Origin: Komagataeibacter sucrofermentans DSM 15973
GTDB taxonomy: Bacteria > Pseudomonadota > Alphaproteobacteria > Acetobacterales > Acetobacteraceae
Length of the DNA: 64,000 nucleotides
Direction: 5' to 3'
Assembly (NCBI RefSeq): GCF_040581405.1
Contig: NZ_CP137157.1
Location: forward strand, 1,678,001 to 1,742,000
Part shown: piece after piece, positions 16,949 to 25,829 of the stretch
Numbering within the stretch: the stretch's first letter is position 1
How the letters are laid out: every line of letters starts with the position of its first letter
Position numbers and translations under genes: made by a program
The notes under the pieces: model-generated
Told to the model about the DNA's origin: nothing
The model's database searches: none
Seen by the model: the letters and a program-made list of their open reading frames with translations, nothing else

Positions 16949-19357
16949 ATGACCGATAAAACCATCCGCCAGAAACTCAGGCCATTCTCCCTGCTCACCG
17001 CCTCCATGGCCCTCGCCTGCGCAGCCACCAGCGCGCATGCCGCGCAGGACACGGTGCCCGCAACCGATACGCAGGCCACCACCCCTTCGGGTGATGCCAG
17101 GGGAAAGGACACCGGAACGCGCGATGCCTACAACCATGATGCGGAACATGGGTTTGACGTAACCCACGTCACGGCCTCGCCCATGAACGTCTTGCATGAA
17201 TCCATCGGCCTGAGCCGCATGCCGCAAGATGCCATGCACACGCCCCAGAACGTGAACGTGGTGCCGCAGGTGCTCATGCAGCAGCAGAACGTCAAATCGC
17301 TTGATGAGGCGCTGAAAAACGTGCCCGGCATCACCGCATCGGTGGGTGAAGGCGAAGGCGGCATGGCGGGCGATCAGTTCCTGATCCGCGGTTTCGCGGC
17401 CCAGAACGATATTTATGAAAACGGCCTGCGGGATTTTGGCGTCTATGCGCGCGACAGCTTCTATTATGACCATGTCTCGGTCATCAAGGGTCCGTCATCG
17501 GAGGTGTTTGGCAATGGCACCACGGGCGGCGCCATCAACATCGTGACCAAGACACCACATCTGGGCAACAGCTATCAGGCCAGCTTTTCGGGTGGCAGCG
17601 GGTCGTATTATCGCGGCACGCTGGATGTGAACTACCAGATCAACAGCACCACCGCCTTCCGCCTGACCGGCATGGGCAACGAGAACAATGTGGTCGGGCG
17701 CGACCATATCTATTCCCATCGCTGGGGCATTGCGCCGTCCATCGCGTTCGGGCTGGGCAAGAAGGTCTCGTTCGTTCTGGAATACTTCCACCAGAACGAC
17801 AACCGCATCCCCGATTATGGCGTGCCGGTTGTCACCCCCACCGGCGGCATCGGCTATCCGGTAACCGAAAGGGGCGTAAAGCGCACCAACTGGTATGGCA
17901 CCACCTATGATCAGGACAATACCAGCGATGACATGATTACAGGCCGCCTGACCGCCAAGGTCAGCCCCCTGCTCACGCTGTATAACGACATGCGCGGCGG
18001 CATCTTCCACCGCTATTTCTCGGCCTCGCAGGAATCATGCGCCAACATGGCATCCGGCGCCGCTTACAATAACAACAAGATCAACGGCAGCGTGCCCTCG
18101 GCCACCTGCCAGTCCGATTACCTGTCCGGCAACGCGGCGAATGCGCAGGTGGCGCGTAACGGTGGCGTGGGCGGCCCCGAACCCTACCGGCAGAGCGACT
18201 GGTCGATCCAGGATGTGTTCTCGGGTGTGGCGCATCTCAAGACCGGGCATATCCGCCACGAAATCATTGGCGGGTTCGACATCGAATACGTAACCGACCA
18301 CCGCCAGAACTACGCCTATGGCTCCAACCGCCCCAGCACCAGCCTGCTCAACCCCTCGCCCTACGTGCCCGGCCTGACGCTGGGCGACTGCAGCCAGTAC
18401 CCCAACCGTCTGGTCAATATCGGCAACGGCGTGGGCCGCAAGTGCTACAAGGACAGTTCCGCGCTTGATGTAGGCTTTTTCCTGTCCGATCAGGTTTGGC
18501 TGACCAAAAACCTGTCGGTCAAGGCAGGTTTCCGGTGGGATCACTGGAACAGCACCTACAGCGCAACCGGCGGCAGCACGGCCACCCCCGATGTGGGTTA
18601 CAGCCAGAACGAGACCACCATCAACCCCTCCGTCAGCATCATGTACACCCCGCGCAGCAACCTGATGGTGTATTTCAACTGGTCGGAATCCACCACGCCG
18701 CTCAGCCTGTATGTAACCAACAGCTCCGAGCCGATGACCGCCAAGAGCCAGAGCGCCGCCCCCGAGCGCAGCAGGCTGTATGAGGTGGGCGCCAAATACA
18801 GCGCCTTCCATGACCGCATCGGCTTTACGGCGGCCCTGTTCCGGCTGGAGAAGAACAATTCCACCCAGACCGACCCCAGCACGGGCGATGTGAGCGCCAC
18901 CAGCGACCAGGAGCGCAACCAGGGGCTTGAACTCAGCGCATCGGGCACGCTGCTGCGCAACTGGATGTTCTATGGCACCTACGCGCTGTATGACCCCACC
19001 ATCACCAAGGCAGGCTCGGCCACATCCAGGCAGGGCGGGCAGATCCAGTACGTGCCCCATAATCAGGCCACCGCCTGGACCAGCTACGAGATCGCGCCGC
19101 GCAAGCCGTGGAACATGACCTTTGGCGGCGGCATTACCTGGCGGCAGGGCGTGTGGCTTGACCAGCGCAATACCGCCCGCGCGCCCGCCACGGTGGAGTT
19201 CGACGCCATGGTCGCCCACCGCTTCAACAACAACTGGAAAGTGGCCATGAACGCCTATAACCTTGATAACCGGCTCAATTACGGCAGCCTGTTCTCCAAC
19301 CGCGTCACCCCTTCCGTAGGCCGGTCGTTCCTGTTCAACATCTCGGCGCAGTACTGA
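16949..19357 (+). CDS. TonB-dependent siderophore receptor, Fiu-like
   Basis: An 802-residue outer-membrane receptor. Signal peptide residues 1 to about 31 (LLTASMALACAATSAHA), plug domain about 85-205 (NVPGITASVGEGEGG, FLIRGF, VIKGPSSEVFGNGTTGGAINIVTK), then a 22-strand barrel ending in SAQY. It imports ferric siderophores using TonB energy. The next gene is piuC, which pairs with catecholate receptors of the Fiu/PiuA type, so monocatechol-type substrates are likely; that is inference. The gene starts after an AT-rich region holding candidate iron-control sites. Confidence 0.9.
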   Translation: MTDKTIRQKLRPFSLLTASMALACAATSAHAAQDTVPATDTQATTPSGDARGKDTGTRDAYNHDAEHGFDVTHVTASPMNVLHESIGLSRMPQDAMHTPQNVNVVPQVLMQQQNVKSLDEALKNVPGITASVGEGEGGMAGDQFLIRGFAAQNDIYENGLRDFGVYARDSFYYDHVSVIKGPSSEVFGNGTTGGAINIVTKTPHLGNSYQASFSGGSGSYYRGTLDVNYQINSTTAFRLTGMGNENNVVGRDHIYSHRWGIAPSIAFGLGKKVSFVLEYFHQNDNRIPDYGVPVVTPTGGIGYPVTERGVKRTNWYGTTYDQDNTSDDMITGRLTAKVSPLLTLYNDMRGGIFHRYFSASQESCANMASGAAYNNNKINGSVPSATCQSDYLSGNAANAQVARNGGVGGPEPYRQSDWSIQDVFSGVAHLKTGHIRHEIIGGFDIEYVTDHRQNYAYGSNRPSTSLLNPSPYVPGLTLGDCSQYPNRLVNIGNGVGRKCYKDSSALDVGFFLSDQVWLTKNLSVKAGFRWDHWNSTYSATGGSTATPDVGYSQNETTINPSVSIMYTPRSNLMVYFNWSESTTPLSLYVTNSSEPMTAKSQSAAPERSRLYEVGAKYSAFHDRIGFTAALFRLEKNNSTQTDPSTGDVSATSDQERNQGLELSASGTLLRNWMFYGTYALYDPTITKAGSATSRQGGQIQYVPHNQATAWTSYEIAPRKPWNMTFGGGITWRQGVWLDQRNTARAPATVEFDAMVAHRFNNNWKVAMNAYNLDNRLNYGSLFSNRVTPSVGRSFLFNISAQY

Positions 19358-19388
19358 TCCGCCCCCCCTTCAACCAAGGCCCTAGCCC

Positions 19389-20078
19389 ATGCTGCTGCAC
19401 ATCCCCGCCCTGCTCAACGCCGATGAACTCGCCCACTGCCGCGCCCGGCTGCAAAGCGCGCAGTGGACCGATGGCCGCGAGACGGCGGGCGTGCAGTCGG
19501 CCAAAACCAAGCACAACCTGCAACTGCCCCGCGATTCCGGGGCATGCCGCGAACTGGGTGAGATCGTGCTGCGCGCGCTCGGGCGCAATGCCCTGTTCAA
19601 CAGCGCGGTGCTGCCCTACCGGGTCAGCCCGCCGCTGTTCAACCGCTATGAAGGCGGCATGCGCTTTGGCGCGCATGTCGATAACGCCATACGCGGCATC
19701 CTCGCAGGGGGCATCCACACGCGCATCCGCACCGATGTGTCCTCCACGCTGTTCTTCTCCGACCCTGATGAATATGACGGCGGCGAGCTGACCATCCATG
19801 CCAATGGCAACGAGCAGGCCATAAAACTGCCCGCGGGCGACATGATTCTCTACCCCACCACGGTGCTGCACAGCGTTACGCCAGTCACGCGCGGGTGCAG
19901 GCTGGCAGCATTTTTCTGGTCGCAGTCGATGATTGCCGAGGAAAGCCGCAGGCAGATCATGTTCGACCTCGACATGCAGGTTACATCGCTGCGCGAACGG
20001 CTGGGGGATGCGGATTCCGCCGTGCTGTCACTAACCAATATCTACCATAACATGATGCGCCAGTGGTGCGTGCTGTGA
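19389..20078 (+). CDS. piuC: Fe(II)/2-oxoglutarate-dependent PKHD-type hydroxylase
   Basis: A 229-residue dioxygenase of the PiuC/YbiX family. The metal triad is His96 and Asp98 (FGAHVDNAIRG) and His161 (VLHSVTP), with Arg171 positioned to bind 2-oxoglutarate. The N-terminus MLLHIPALLNADEL and the length (about 225) match the family. It lies 31 bases after the TonB receptor, so the two are probably one iron-regulated unit as in fiu-ybiX. The exact substrate in the family is unsettled; a role in siderophore use is inferred from the pairing. Confidence 0.92.
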   Translation: MLLHIPALLNADELAHCRARLQSAQWTDGRETAGVQSAKTKHNLQLPRDSGACRELGEIVLRALGRNALFNSAVLPYRVSPPLFNRYEGGMRFGAHVDNAIRGILAGGIHTRIRTDVSSTLFFSDPDEYDGGELTIHANGNEQAIKLPAGDMILYPTTVLHSVTPVTRGCRLAAFFWSQSMIAEESRRQIMFDLDMQVTSLRERLGDADSAVLSLTNIYHNMMRQWCVL

Positions 20079-20126
20079 GCGATTATCCGATGGGGTAAAG
20101 GAAATATTTCCGATTTTTTGAATATT

Positions 20127-20155
20127 TTGCGTGCTATTTCCAGATAACCTCTATA
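20127..20155 (+). promoter_or_regulatory. Candidate cspA promoter
   Basis: TTGCGT and TCTATA separated by 17 bases. It would give a leader of about 140 bases before the cold-shock start codon, the long leader typical of cold-shock genes. A perfect GGAAATATTTCC palindrome lies just upstream at 20100-20111. Confidence 0.4.
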
Positions 20156-20304
20156 GGAAGGTCCTCACGGCTGGACTTTTCAGCTACGGACAAGATTTCA
20201 GAGCAGCTACACCAAGCGGCCTTATGGCATCCCCGATAAAACGAAAAGTCTCGATCCCATGCATGTTCGCGTGGGGGTGCCGGTTATTCTAAGGAGGCCA
20301 AATT

Positions 20305-20511
20305 ATGGCCGCAGGAACAGTTAAATGGTTCAACGCCCAGAAGGGCTTTGGATTTATCCAGCCTGATGACGGAAGCGCCGATGCTTTCGTGCACATTTCT
20401 GCCGTTGAGCAGGCTGGCCAGCAGACCCTGTCCGAAGGGCAGGCCGTGACGTATGACCTCGAACGGGGCCGTAACGGCAAGTCTTCTGCAGTCAATCTCA
20501 AGATTGGCTGA
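20305..20511 (+). CDS. cspA: Cold-shock protein (CspA family)
   Basis: A 68-residue single cold-shock domain that binds single-stranded RNA/DNA and melts RNA structure. Both nucleic-acid motifs are intact: KGFGFI (residues 13-18, RNP1) and VHI near residue 30 (RNP2). A strong AAGGAGG site lies 7 bases before the ATG, and a UUCG-loop terminator follows the stop codon, so it is monocistronic. Whether it is cold induced cannot be told; many members are constitutive. Confidence 0.96.
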   Translation: MAAGTVKWFNAQKGFGFIQPDDGSADAFVHISAVEQAGQQTLSEGQAVTYDLERGRNGKSSAVNLKIG

Positions 20512-20517
20512 TGAACT

Positions 20518-20546
20518 CGGCAGGAACTTCGGTTCCTGCCGTTTTT
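20518..20546 (+). terminator. Strong rho-independent terminator after cspA
   Basis: Perfect 10-base arms CGGCAGGAAC / GTTCCTGCCG with a TTCG tetraloop, followed by TTTTTATTT. Confidence 0.95.
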
Positions 20547-20569
20547 ATTTCTACTTCTTTTTGCGTCTT

Positions 20570-20899
20570 ATGCCTGCTTTCCGGCTGATCGTGATAGCCC
20601 TGCTCTGCCTGCCCGCCTCCGTGGCCCGGGCGCAGATGCCCCAGTCTGGTGGCTGGAATGGAAGCGTGGCTTTGCCTGCTGCCCCTATGGGGCCAGCTTA
20701 TGCCCCACCATCACTGAACCATTTCGCTCCCCTGCCCCATGCGGCCACGTCGTCCTCGCGCGGCCTCGCCATGCCCGGGTCAGCTACCCCTTACGTGGGC
20801 GATTCATCACCCTTCCCCCAGCCCGACCGCTACGAGCAGGACTGGACGGCGTTCGAGCAGTCCGAACGCGCCATTGCCCGGCAGATGGGCCGCAAATAG
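20570..20899 (+). CDS. Small secreted protein of unknown function
   Basis: A 109-residue product with a signal peptide (MPAFRLIVIALLCLPASVARA, cut before QMPQ near residue 22). The mature part is rich in Pro, Ser and Ala and ends in a charged tail (DWTAFEQSERAIARQMGRK). No known domain was recognised. The frame is open back to 20453, but that would overlap cspA and its terminator; the ATG at 20570 starts exactly at the signal peptide. It is probably expressed from its own weak promoter or by read-through. Confidence 0.55.
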   Translation: MPAFRLIVIALLCLPASVARAQMPQSGGWNGSVALPAAPMGPAYAPPSLNHFAPLPHAATSSSRGLAMPGSATPYVGDSSPFPQPDRYEQDWTAFEQSERAIARQMGRK

Positions 20900-21031
20900 C
20901 CACGCTACGCCCTGTCAGCCCTCTGGCACAGGCCCGTTCCAGTTGGCGTTTTTTGCAAAAAGCAGAACACCCGAAAAATTCTGTCACTGCCCGAGCCTGA
21001 GCAAGAGGCCGGTCCGTGCGCCCCGAGGCTT

Positions 21032-24000
21032 TCAGTCCTCTATTGCAGCCACCGGGCGCGTGCTGGCCAGAGCGGGCAGTTCAAGCAGGTTGATCGCGGC
21101 CCCTTCGCCCTGCAGGACGCGGGCCATGTCGCGTATGCTGTCGTGATGGGTGAACAACAGCACCTGCGTGGTGCGCGCAAATTCGGCCAGCACGCTCAGC
21201 GTGCTATGGCTGCGGGCATCATCAAACTGCACCAGCAGGTCATCGGCAATAAAGGGCAGCGGTTCGGTCGCGCGGCAATAGGTCTCGACGCTGGCCAGGC
21301 GGAAGGCGAGGAAAAGCTGGTCGCGCGTGCCCGCACTCATCTCGCTCACCCCCACCGTGCTGCCATCAGGGCGCACGCCGCGCACCACGGGCTCATTACC
21401 GGCATCGAGTTCTGTCTGTATGCCGCTAAAGGCGCCATCGGTCGCCTGCGCCATGAAGCGGCCCGCCTGCCGCACCAGCGGGTCCTGCACCTGCGCGCGC
21501 ACGCGGTCCATGGCGGCGGCGATCAGGTTACGCGCCAGGGTCAGTTCGGCATATTCCTCCACAATGCGGTGCAGGCTGGTAATGGCCGCCTCGCGCCGGG
21601 CGGCGGCCTGCGGGGCATCGGTATTGTGCTCAAAGGCGGCAAGGGCGCTTTCGGCATGCTGCTCCGTGCGCACGGCATCATCACGGGTGGCGGCAAGCTG
21701 CTGCTGCCGGGCCTGCATCGCCGCGAGTTCCGCCTGAAGTTCCGGCCCGTCACGCCCCTCAAGGGCTGCATGAAGCTGGGCGGGGGACCGGCCATCAGTC
21801 ATGCAGGACAGGGTATGCAGCGCCTGTGCGTGGGCGGCAGCCACGCTGTCACGCTGTTCCAGCCGGGTGGCAAGCTGCCGCAGCGCATCAGCGCCCTGCA
21901 CGTGGGTGCGGGCCTGAAGCGCATCAAGCACGCTGGTGGCGGCCTGCACGCCAGCCTCGCCCTGCGCCACCATATGGTTGGCCTTGTCGAGTTCGGGTTG
22001 CAGGGCTTCGCGCTGGTGGTGGGCCTTCTCGGTCTCGCGCCAGTGCTGTTCCAGTTCGTGGGCGGCCAGCGCCGCGTCAGCGGGCAGGCTCAGGGCAAGA
22101 TGGGGGCGCAACCCGTCAAGGTCACGCGCCAGTTCGGCTTCATTTGCCGCAGCCTGCGCCGTGGCTTCATCAAGTTCGGCCAGTTGGGCAATGGCGGCGG
22201 GCGCTGCCGCCCATTCATCGGCAAGGTTACGGCCCGTCATGGGCAGGGCATCGGCGTTCAGGCCAATGGCCTGCATGGCGGGTGCCCAGCGGGCGGCCCA
22301 TTGCTGCCGTTCGGCCTCAAGTGCCTCAGCCTGCTGGCCAAGCTGGGCGCGTTGGGGCAGCAGGTCATCATGTTCATGCCGCAGGCGGTCATATTCCTCA
22401 TGCGCGCTGGCATGAAGGCGCAGAGCGCGGGTTACGCCCTCCACGCAGGCGGCGGGCGGCAGATCAGCGTCAACGCCCAGCGTGCGGGCCAGATGCGCCA
22501 GCCCGTCACGCTGCACGGCCAGCCTGATGTGCTCGTGTTCAAGAGCCGTGCGCTCGGTGGCGACCTGTTCGGCCTCGGCCAGCACGTCGCCGCGCTGCTG
22601 CAGGAACGCTTCAAGTGCCGCGGGCGTGGCCGCATGGGCCATAATGGCGGAAAAGGGCGTGATGAATTCCTGCCAGTGCCGGGCAATCTGCCGTGCCGTT
22701 TCGGCCTCCGTGCGCTCATGGCAGGCGATCGTGTCGGTGCGCTGGGTAATATCGTGGCGCAGCGCCTCGATGCGGGCAAGGCGATCGGCCTGTGCCAGCA
22801 ACTGGCGTGACAGGCTGTCCACCTGCGTGATGGCGCTCTCCAGCATCGTGGCATTGTGCTGGCGCGTGGCGGGTGGGGTGGTGGTGTCCGCGCCCAGATA
22901 GGCATCGCGGATGGCGTGCCATGCATCGTCGCGCTGCACGCGGGCGGCATGCAGCATTTCGGGCGTAATGGTGTTGCCTGCGTGCTCAAGCCGCGCAAGT
23001 TCCGGGCGCAAGCTGGCCAGCCGTTCGCGCTCCGTAGCCAGGGCGTGGGTAATGCGCTCATGGTGGATGCGCAGCCGCTGCTGGCCCTCGGCTGCCTCGC
23101 GCACGGCCTGCGCATCGGGGCATGGCAGGGCCTGCAGGGCCGCAACCGTAGCCACGCCCAATGCCTGCAGCCGCGCATCAAGCCTGGCCTGAAGGGCTGC
23201 AAGACCATCCCTGCGCAGATCAAGGCGCTTGATCTCGGCTGGCAGGGTGGCAAAGGCGGATGCATCTGCATCCACGGGCCGGTCACGCCCCTGTGCCCGC
23301 AGGGTGTCGAGGCGTGCCGCCTTGCGGGCAAGGTCAAGGTCGGTCTGGGCTATTTTCTGCTCGAGCGCCGTGGCCGCGTTGCGCCACTGCATCTGGGCAT
23401 CGGCCAGCTGGCGTATTTCTTCCAGCACCACGCGCGCGGGCATGAACTGGCGCAGATCGGCATCCGGGCCCTTGTTGAGCCACTGCCGCAGGCTGGCAAG
23501 GCTGAGGTTGATCTGCTGGCGTTTGGCGTCACGTTCAGGCCGGACCGCGCGCGCGCGGCGGACCACCTGCCCCAGCGCAATCACATGCGCCACGCGCGCG
23601 CCCTGCGCCATGAGCCGGGCCTGCTCTGCTGGCACTTCTGTCTGCTGTTGCAGGCGCTGGGCCTGCACGCGGGCCGCGGCATGGCTGGCCTGGGCGGCAG
23701 CGCTGGCATCAAGAGCGGCGGTAATCTCCGCCCCCATGCCGGTGGGCAGCGCGGCGAGGTCGGCCAGCGTGGCACGTTCAGCTTCCAGCCGGGTCAGGGC
23801 GTGAAGCTGGGGCAAGGCTTTGGCCAGTTGTTCGAGGCGTGCATGCAGGCGGCGCAGTTCGGCCTGTTCACGGTCACAATCAGCCCGGTGCTGGCGGGCC
23901 TCGTCACGCTGCTGGCAATGGCTTGTATAGGCCTCATGCGTAAGCGAGGCTTCCTTCAGGCTGTCCTGTGCCGCGCGAAAGGCATCGGATGCCTTGTAGA

Positions 24001-24544
24001 AGGCCCGCTCCGCCGCGCGGCGGGGGGCAAACAGGGCCGTGCGCCGTTCATCGATCTCGGCCAGCCGTGTCATGAGGGCACGCAGGCCGCCGCCCGCCTC
24101 CACGATCAGCCGCCCGATATCACCATTGGCCCGGAGCAGGGCCGCGCCCCCGCTGCGCAGGGTTTCATCATTGAGGCCGAACAGGGCGGTAAAGCGCTCG
24201 CGCGTCATGCCGCCAAGGGCCGGAGCCAGCACGTCATCGCTGACCGGCTGGCCATCGAGGCCGGCCAGCGTGCGGGTGCGGCCCTTGCGGCGGCGCAGGT
24301 CGAGCGTGGCGCCGTTGGCCAGCATGAGGCTGGCCTCCAGCCGGATCTGGTCATTGCCAAAGACGGCACCGGCATCGGACTGGTTGGGAATGCCGAACAG
24401 AAAATCCGTTATGGCGGAAAGCGTGGTGCTTTTGCCCGCCTCGTTCGGACCATGAATGACATGCAGGCCGGGAGCCGCACCAAAATCGAGTTCCAGATCC
24501 GCAATGGCGCCATAGCGGATGATGCGCAGGTTACGAATGTGCAT
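21032..24544 (-). CDS. SbcC/Rad50-like ATPase, YhaN type
   Basis: A 1170-residue protein with an N-terminal Walker A (GPNEAGKST, residues 32-40), a very long Ala/Gln/Arg/Leu-rich coiled-coil middle, and C-terminal ABC signature (SEMSAGTRDQLFLAFRLA) and Walker B (LPFIADDLLVQFDD). This is the layout of SMC-like DNA repair ATPases. It overlaps the nuclease gene upstream by 14 bases, so the pair are translated together and likely form an SbcCD-like end-processing complex. The ATG at 24544 is chosen because MHIRNLRIIRYGAI is the family start. Confidence 0.88.
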   Translation of the reverse strand: MHIRNLRIIRYGAIADLELDFGAAPGLHVIHGPNEAGKSTTLSAITDFLFGIPNQSDAGAVFGNDQIRLEASLMLANGATLDLRRRKGRTRTLAGLDGQPVSDDVLAPALGGMTRERFTALFGLNDETLRSGGAALLRANGDIGRLIVEAGGGLRALMTRLAEIDERRTALFAPRRAAERAFYKASDAFRAAQDSLKEASLTHEAYTSHCQQRDEARQHRADCDREQAELRRLHARLEQLAKALPQLHALTRLEAERATLADLAALPTGMGAEITAALDASAAAQASHAAARVQAQRLQQQTEVPAEQARLMAQGARVAHVIALGQVVRRARAVRPERDAKRQQINLSLASLRQWLNKGPDADLRQFMPARVVLEEIRQLADAQMQWRNAATALEQKIAQTDLDLARKAARLDTLRAQGRDRPVDADASAFATLPAEIKRLDLRRDGLAALQARLDARLQALGVATVAALQALPCPDAQAVREAAEGQQRLRIHHERITHALATERERLASLRPELARLEHAGNTITPEMLHAARVQRDDAWHAIRDAYLGADTTTPPATRQHNATMLESAITQVDSLSRQLLAQADRLARIEALRHDITQRTDTIACHERTEAETARQIARHWQEFITPFSAIMAHAATPAALEAFLQQRGDVLAEAEQVATERTALEHEHIRLAVQRDGLAHLARTLGVDADLPPAACVEGVTRALRLHASAHEEYDRLRHEHDDLLPQRAQLGQQAEALEAERQQWAARWAPAMQAIGLNADALPMTGRNLADEWAAAPAAIAQLAELDEATAQAAANEAELARDLDGLRPHLALSLPADAALAAHELEQHWRETEKAHHQREALQPELDKANHMVAQGEAGVQAATSVLDALQARTHVQGADALRQLATRLEQRDSVAAAHAQALHTLSCMTDGRSPAQLHAALEGRDGPELQAELAAMQARQQQLAATRDDAVRTEQHAESALAAFEHNTDAPQAAARREAAITSLHRIVEEYAELTLARNLIAAAMDRVRAQVQDPLVRQAGRFMAQATDGAFSGIQTELDAGNEPVVRGVRPDGSTVGVSEMSAGTRDQLFLAFRLASVETYCRATEPLPFIADDLLVQFDDARSHSTLSVLAEFARTTQVLLFTHHDSIRDMARVLQGEGAAINLLELPALASTRPVAAIED

Positions 24545-25790
24545 CGTGGCTTTCTTCGGGGTTTTCCACCAATGACAGGGCAAGGTCCACCGCGCGGGCG
24601 GGTATGTCGGCTGCAAGCCCCGCGCGCAGGGCCTCGGTGCGGGTATGGGCGGGCATGCGGTCGATCACGGCGGCAAGGATGGCATCGAGTTCCGCGCGCA
24701 GGGCCTCAGGCGTGGCACTGGCGCGGATATCAGCGGCAATGCGCCCGCCGGTTGAGGTATCGAGCACGGGCGCGCGGGTGAGCGCGTGGGTATGAACCTT
24801 GAGGCGTTCGAGCCAGATCTCATCGGATATGCTGGCCAGCACGGTCTCGACCTCCAGCGTCAGGTCGCGCGCGTTGCGGATCAGGCCCGCATGCAGCGCT
24901 GTCGCGCCTGCGAGTTCCAGCCTCAGGGCAACGGGGCGCTCGCCTGCCTCATGCACCAGCCCCTCAACCGCGTGGCGGATCAGGCCGGTCATTTCGCCGC
25001 GCGTGGTGGCGGTGGACAGGTCAACCCGCACGCTGGCCCAGCGCACCACGTCAAGCACCTGATGCGCCACATCCACCACGGCACCCCCGCGCACGCTCAC
25101 CAGCGAAGCCCCTTTCGGCCCGGCCTCGCGCGCGTGGCGGCCCTGCAGGTTGCCCGCATAGACCACATAGGGATCGCGATGCAGGATCTCGCGGGTGTGC
25201 ACATGGCCCAGCGCCCAGTACTGGTAGCCATGATTGACCAGCTGCTCGACCGTGCAGGGTGCGTAAGGCTCATGCCCCTCGCGCCCCTGGCAGGCGGTGT
25301 GCAGGATGCCGATGTTGAACAGGCCGGGCACGGGCGGCGGGTAGTGCCGGGCAATATTGTCGGTCACGTCGCGGCGGCCAAAACTGCGGCCATGCACGGC
25401 CACGCCAAGGTCATCCATCACCTGCGTTTCGGCCTTGCGGGTATCGAACAGGTGCACGTTATCGGTCACGTGCAGGTGGCGCACAAAGCGGTTCTCGGCA
25501 TCATGGTTGCCCAGAATCATGAACACGCGGATACCCGCCTGCTTCAGCCGCGCCATGCCGTTAACGAAAAACAGCCCGCACTGCGCATCACGCAGGTCGC
25601 CATCAAACACATCGCCCGCCAGCACCACGAAGCGGCATTCACGGTTGATGGCAAGGTCGATCATGTCATTAAAGGCGCGGCGCGAGGCATCACCAATCAG
25701 GCGGGCATATTCATCCGAGCGCACGCCCAGGCCCCGCAGCGGGCTATCGAGATGCAGGTCGGCGGCATGAAGAAAGCGGAATTCGTTCAT
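24531..25790 (-). CDS. SbcD/Mre11-like metallophosphoesterase, YhaO type
   Basis: A 419-residue nuclease-like protein. The calcineurin-type metal motifs are clear: Asp11-x-His13 (HAADLHLDSPL), GDVFDG, GNHD (MILGNHDAEN) and the later GHVHTRE. It is expected to cut DNA ends with the adjacent ATPase. The ATG at 25790 gives the MNEFRFLHAADLH start; an in-frame GTG/ATG at 25808 would add six residues. The family name YhaO is by analogy with the yhaN-yhaO pair in Bacillus. Confidence 0.9.
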   Translation of the reverse strand: MNEFRFLHAADLHLDSPLRGLGVRSDEYARLIGDASRRAFNDMIDLAINRECRFVVLAGDVFDGDLRDAQCGLFFVNGMARLKQAGIRVFMILGNHDAENRFVRHLHVTDNVHLFDTRKAETQVMDDLGVAVHGRSFGRRDVTDNIARHYPPPVPGLFNIGILHTACQGREGHEPYAPCTVEQLVNHGYQYWALGHVHTREILHRDPYVVYAGNLQGRHAREAGPKGASLVSVRGGAVVDVAHQVLDVVRWASVRVDLSTATTRGEMTGLIRHAVEGLVHEAGERPVALRLELAGATALHAGLIRNARDLTLEVETVLASISDEIWLERLKVHTHALTRAPVLDTSTGGRIAADIRASATPEALRAELDAILAAVIDRMPAHTRTEALRAGLAADIPARAVDLALSLVENPEESHDAHS

Positions 25791-25829
25791 GCCACCATCG
25801 TACTCCATTGAAAGCGGATGTAAATGTAA

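Noticed and set aside
18035-19219. 394-residue minus-strand frame opposite the TonB receptor
   Set aside because: Antisense to an intact receptor; no recognised motif, Gly/Ala/Val-rich shadow composition.
22856-24781. 641-residue plus-strand frame opposite YhaN
   Set aside because: Shadow of the coiled-coil gene; sequence shows no structural or family pattern.
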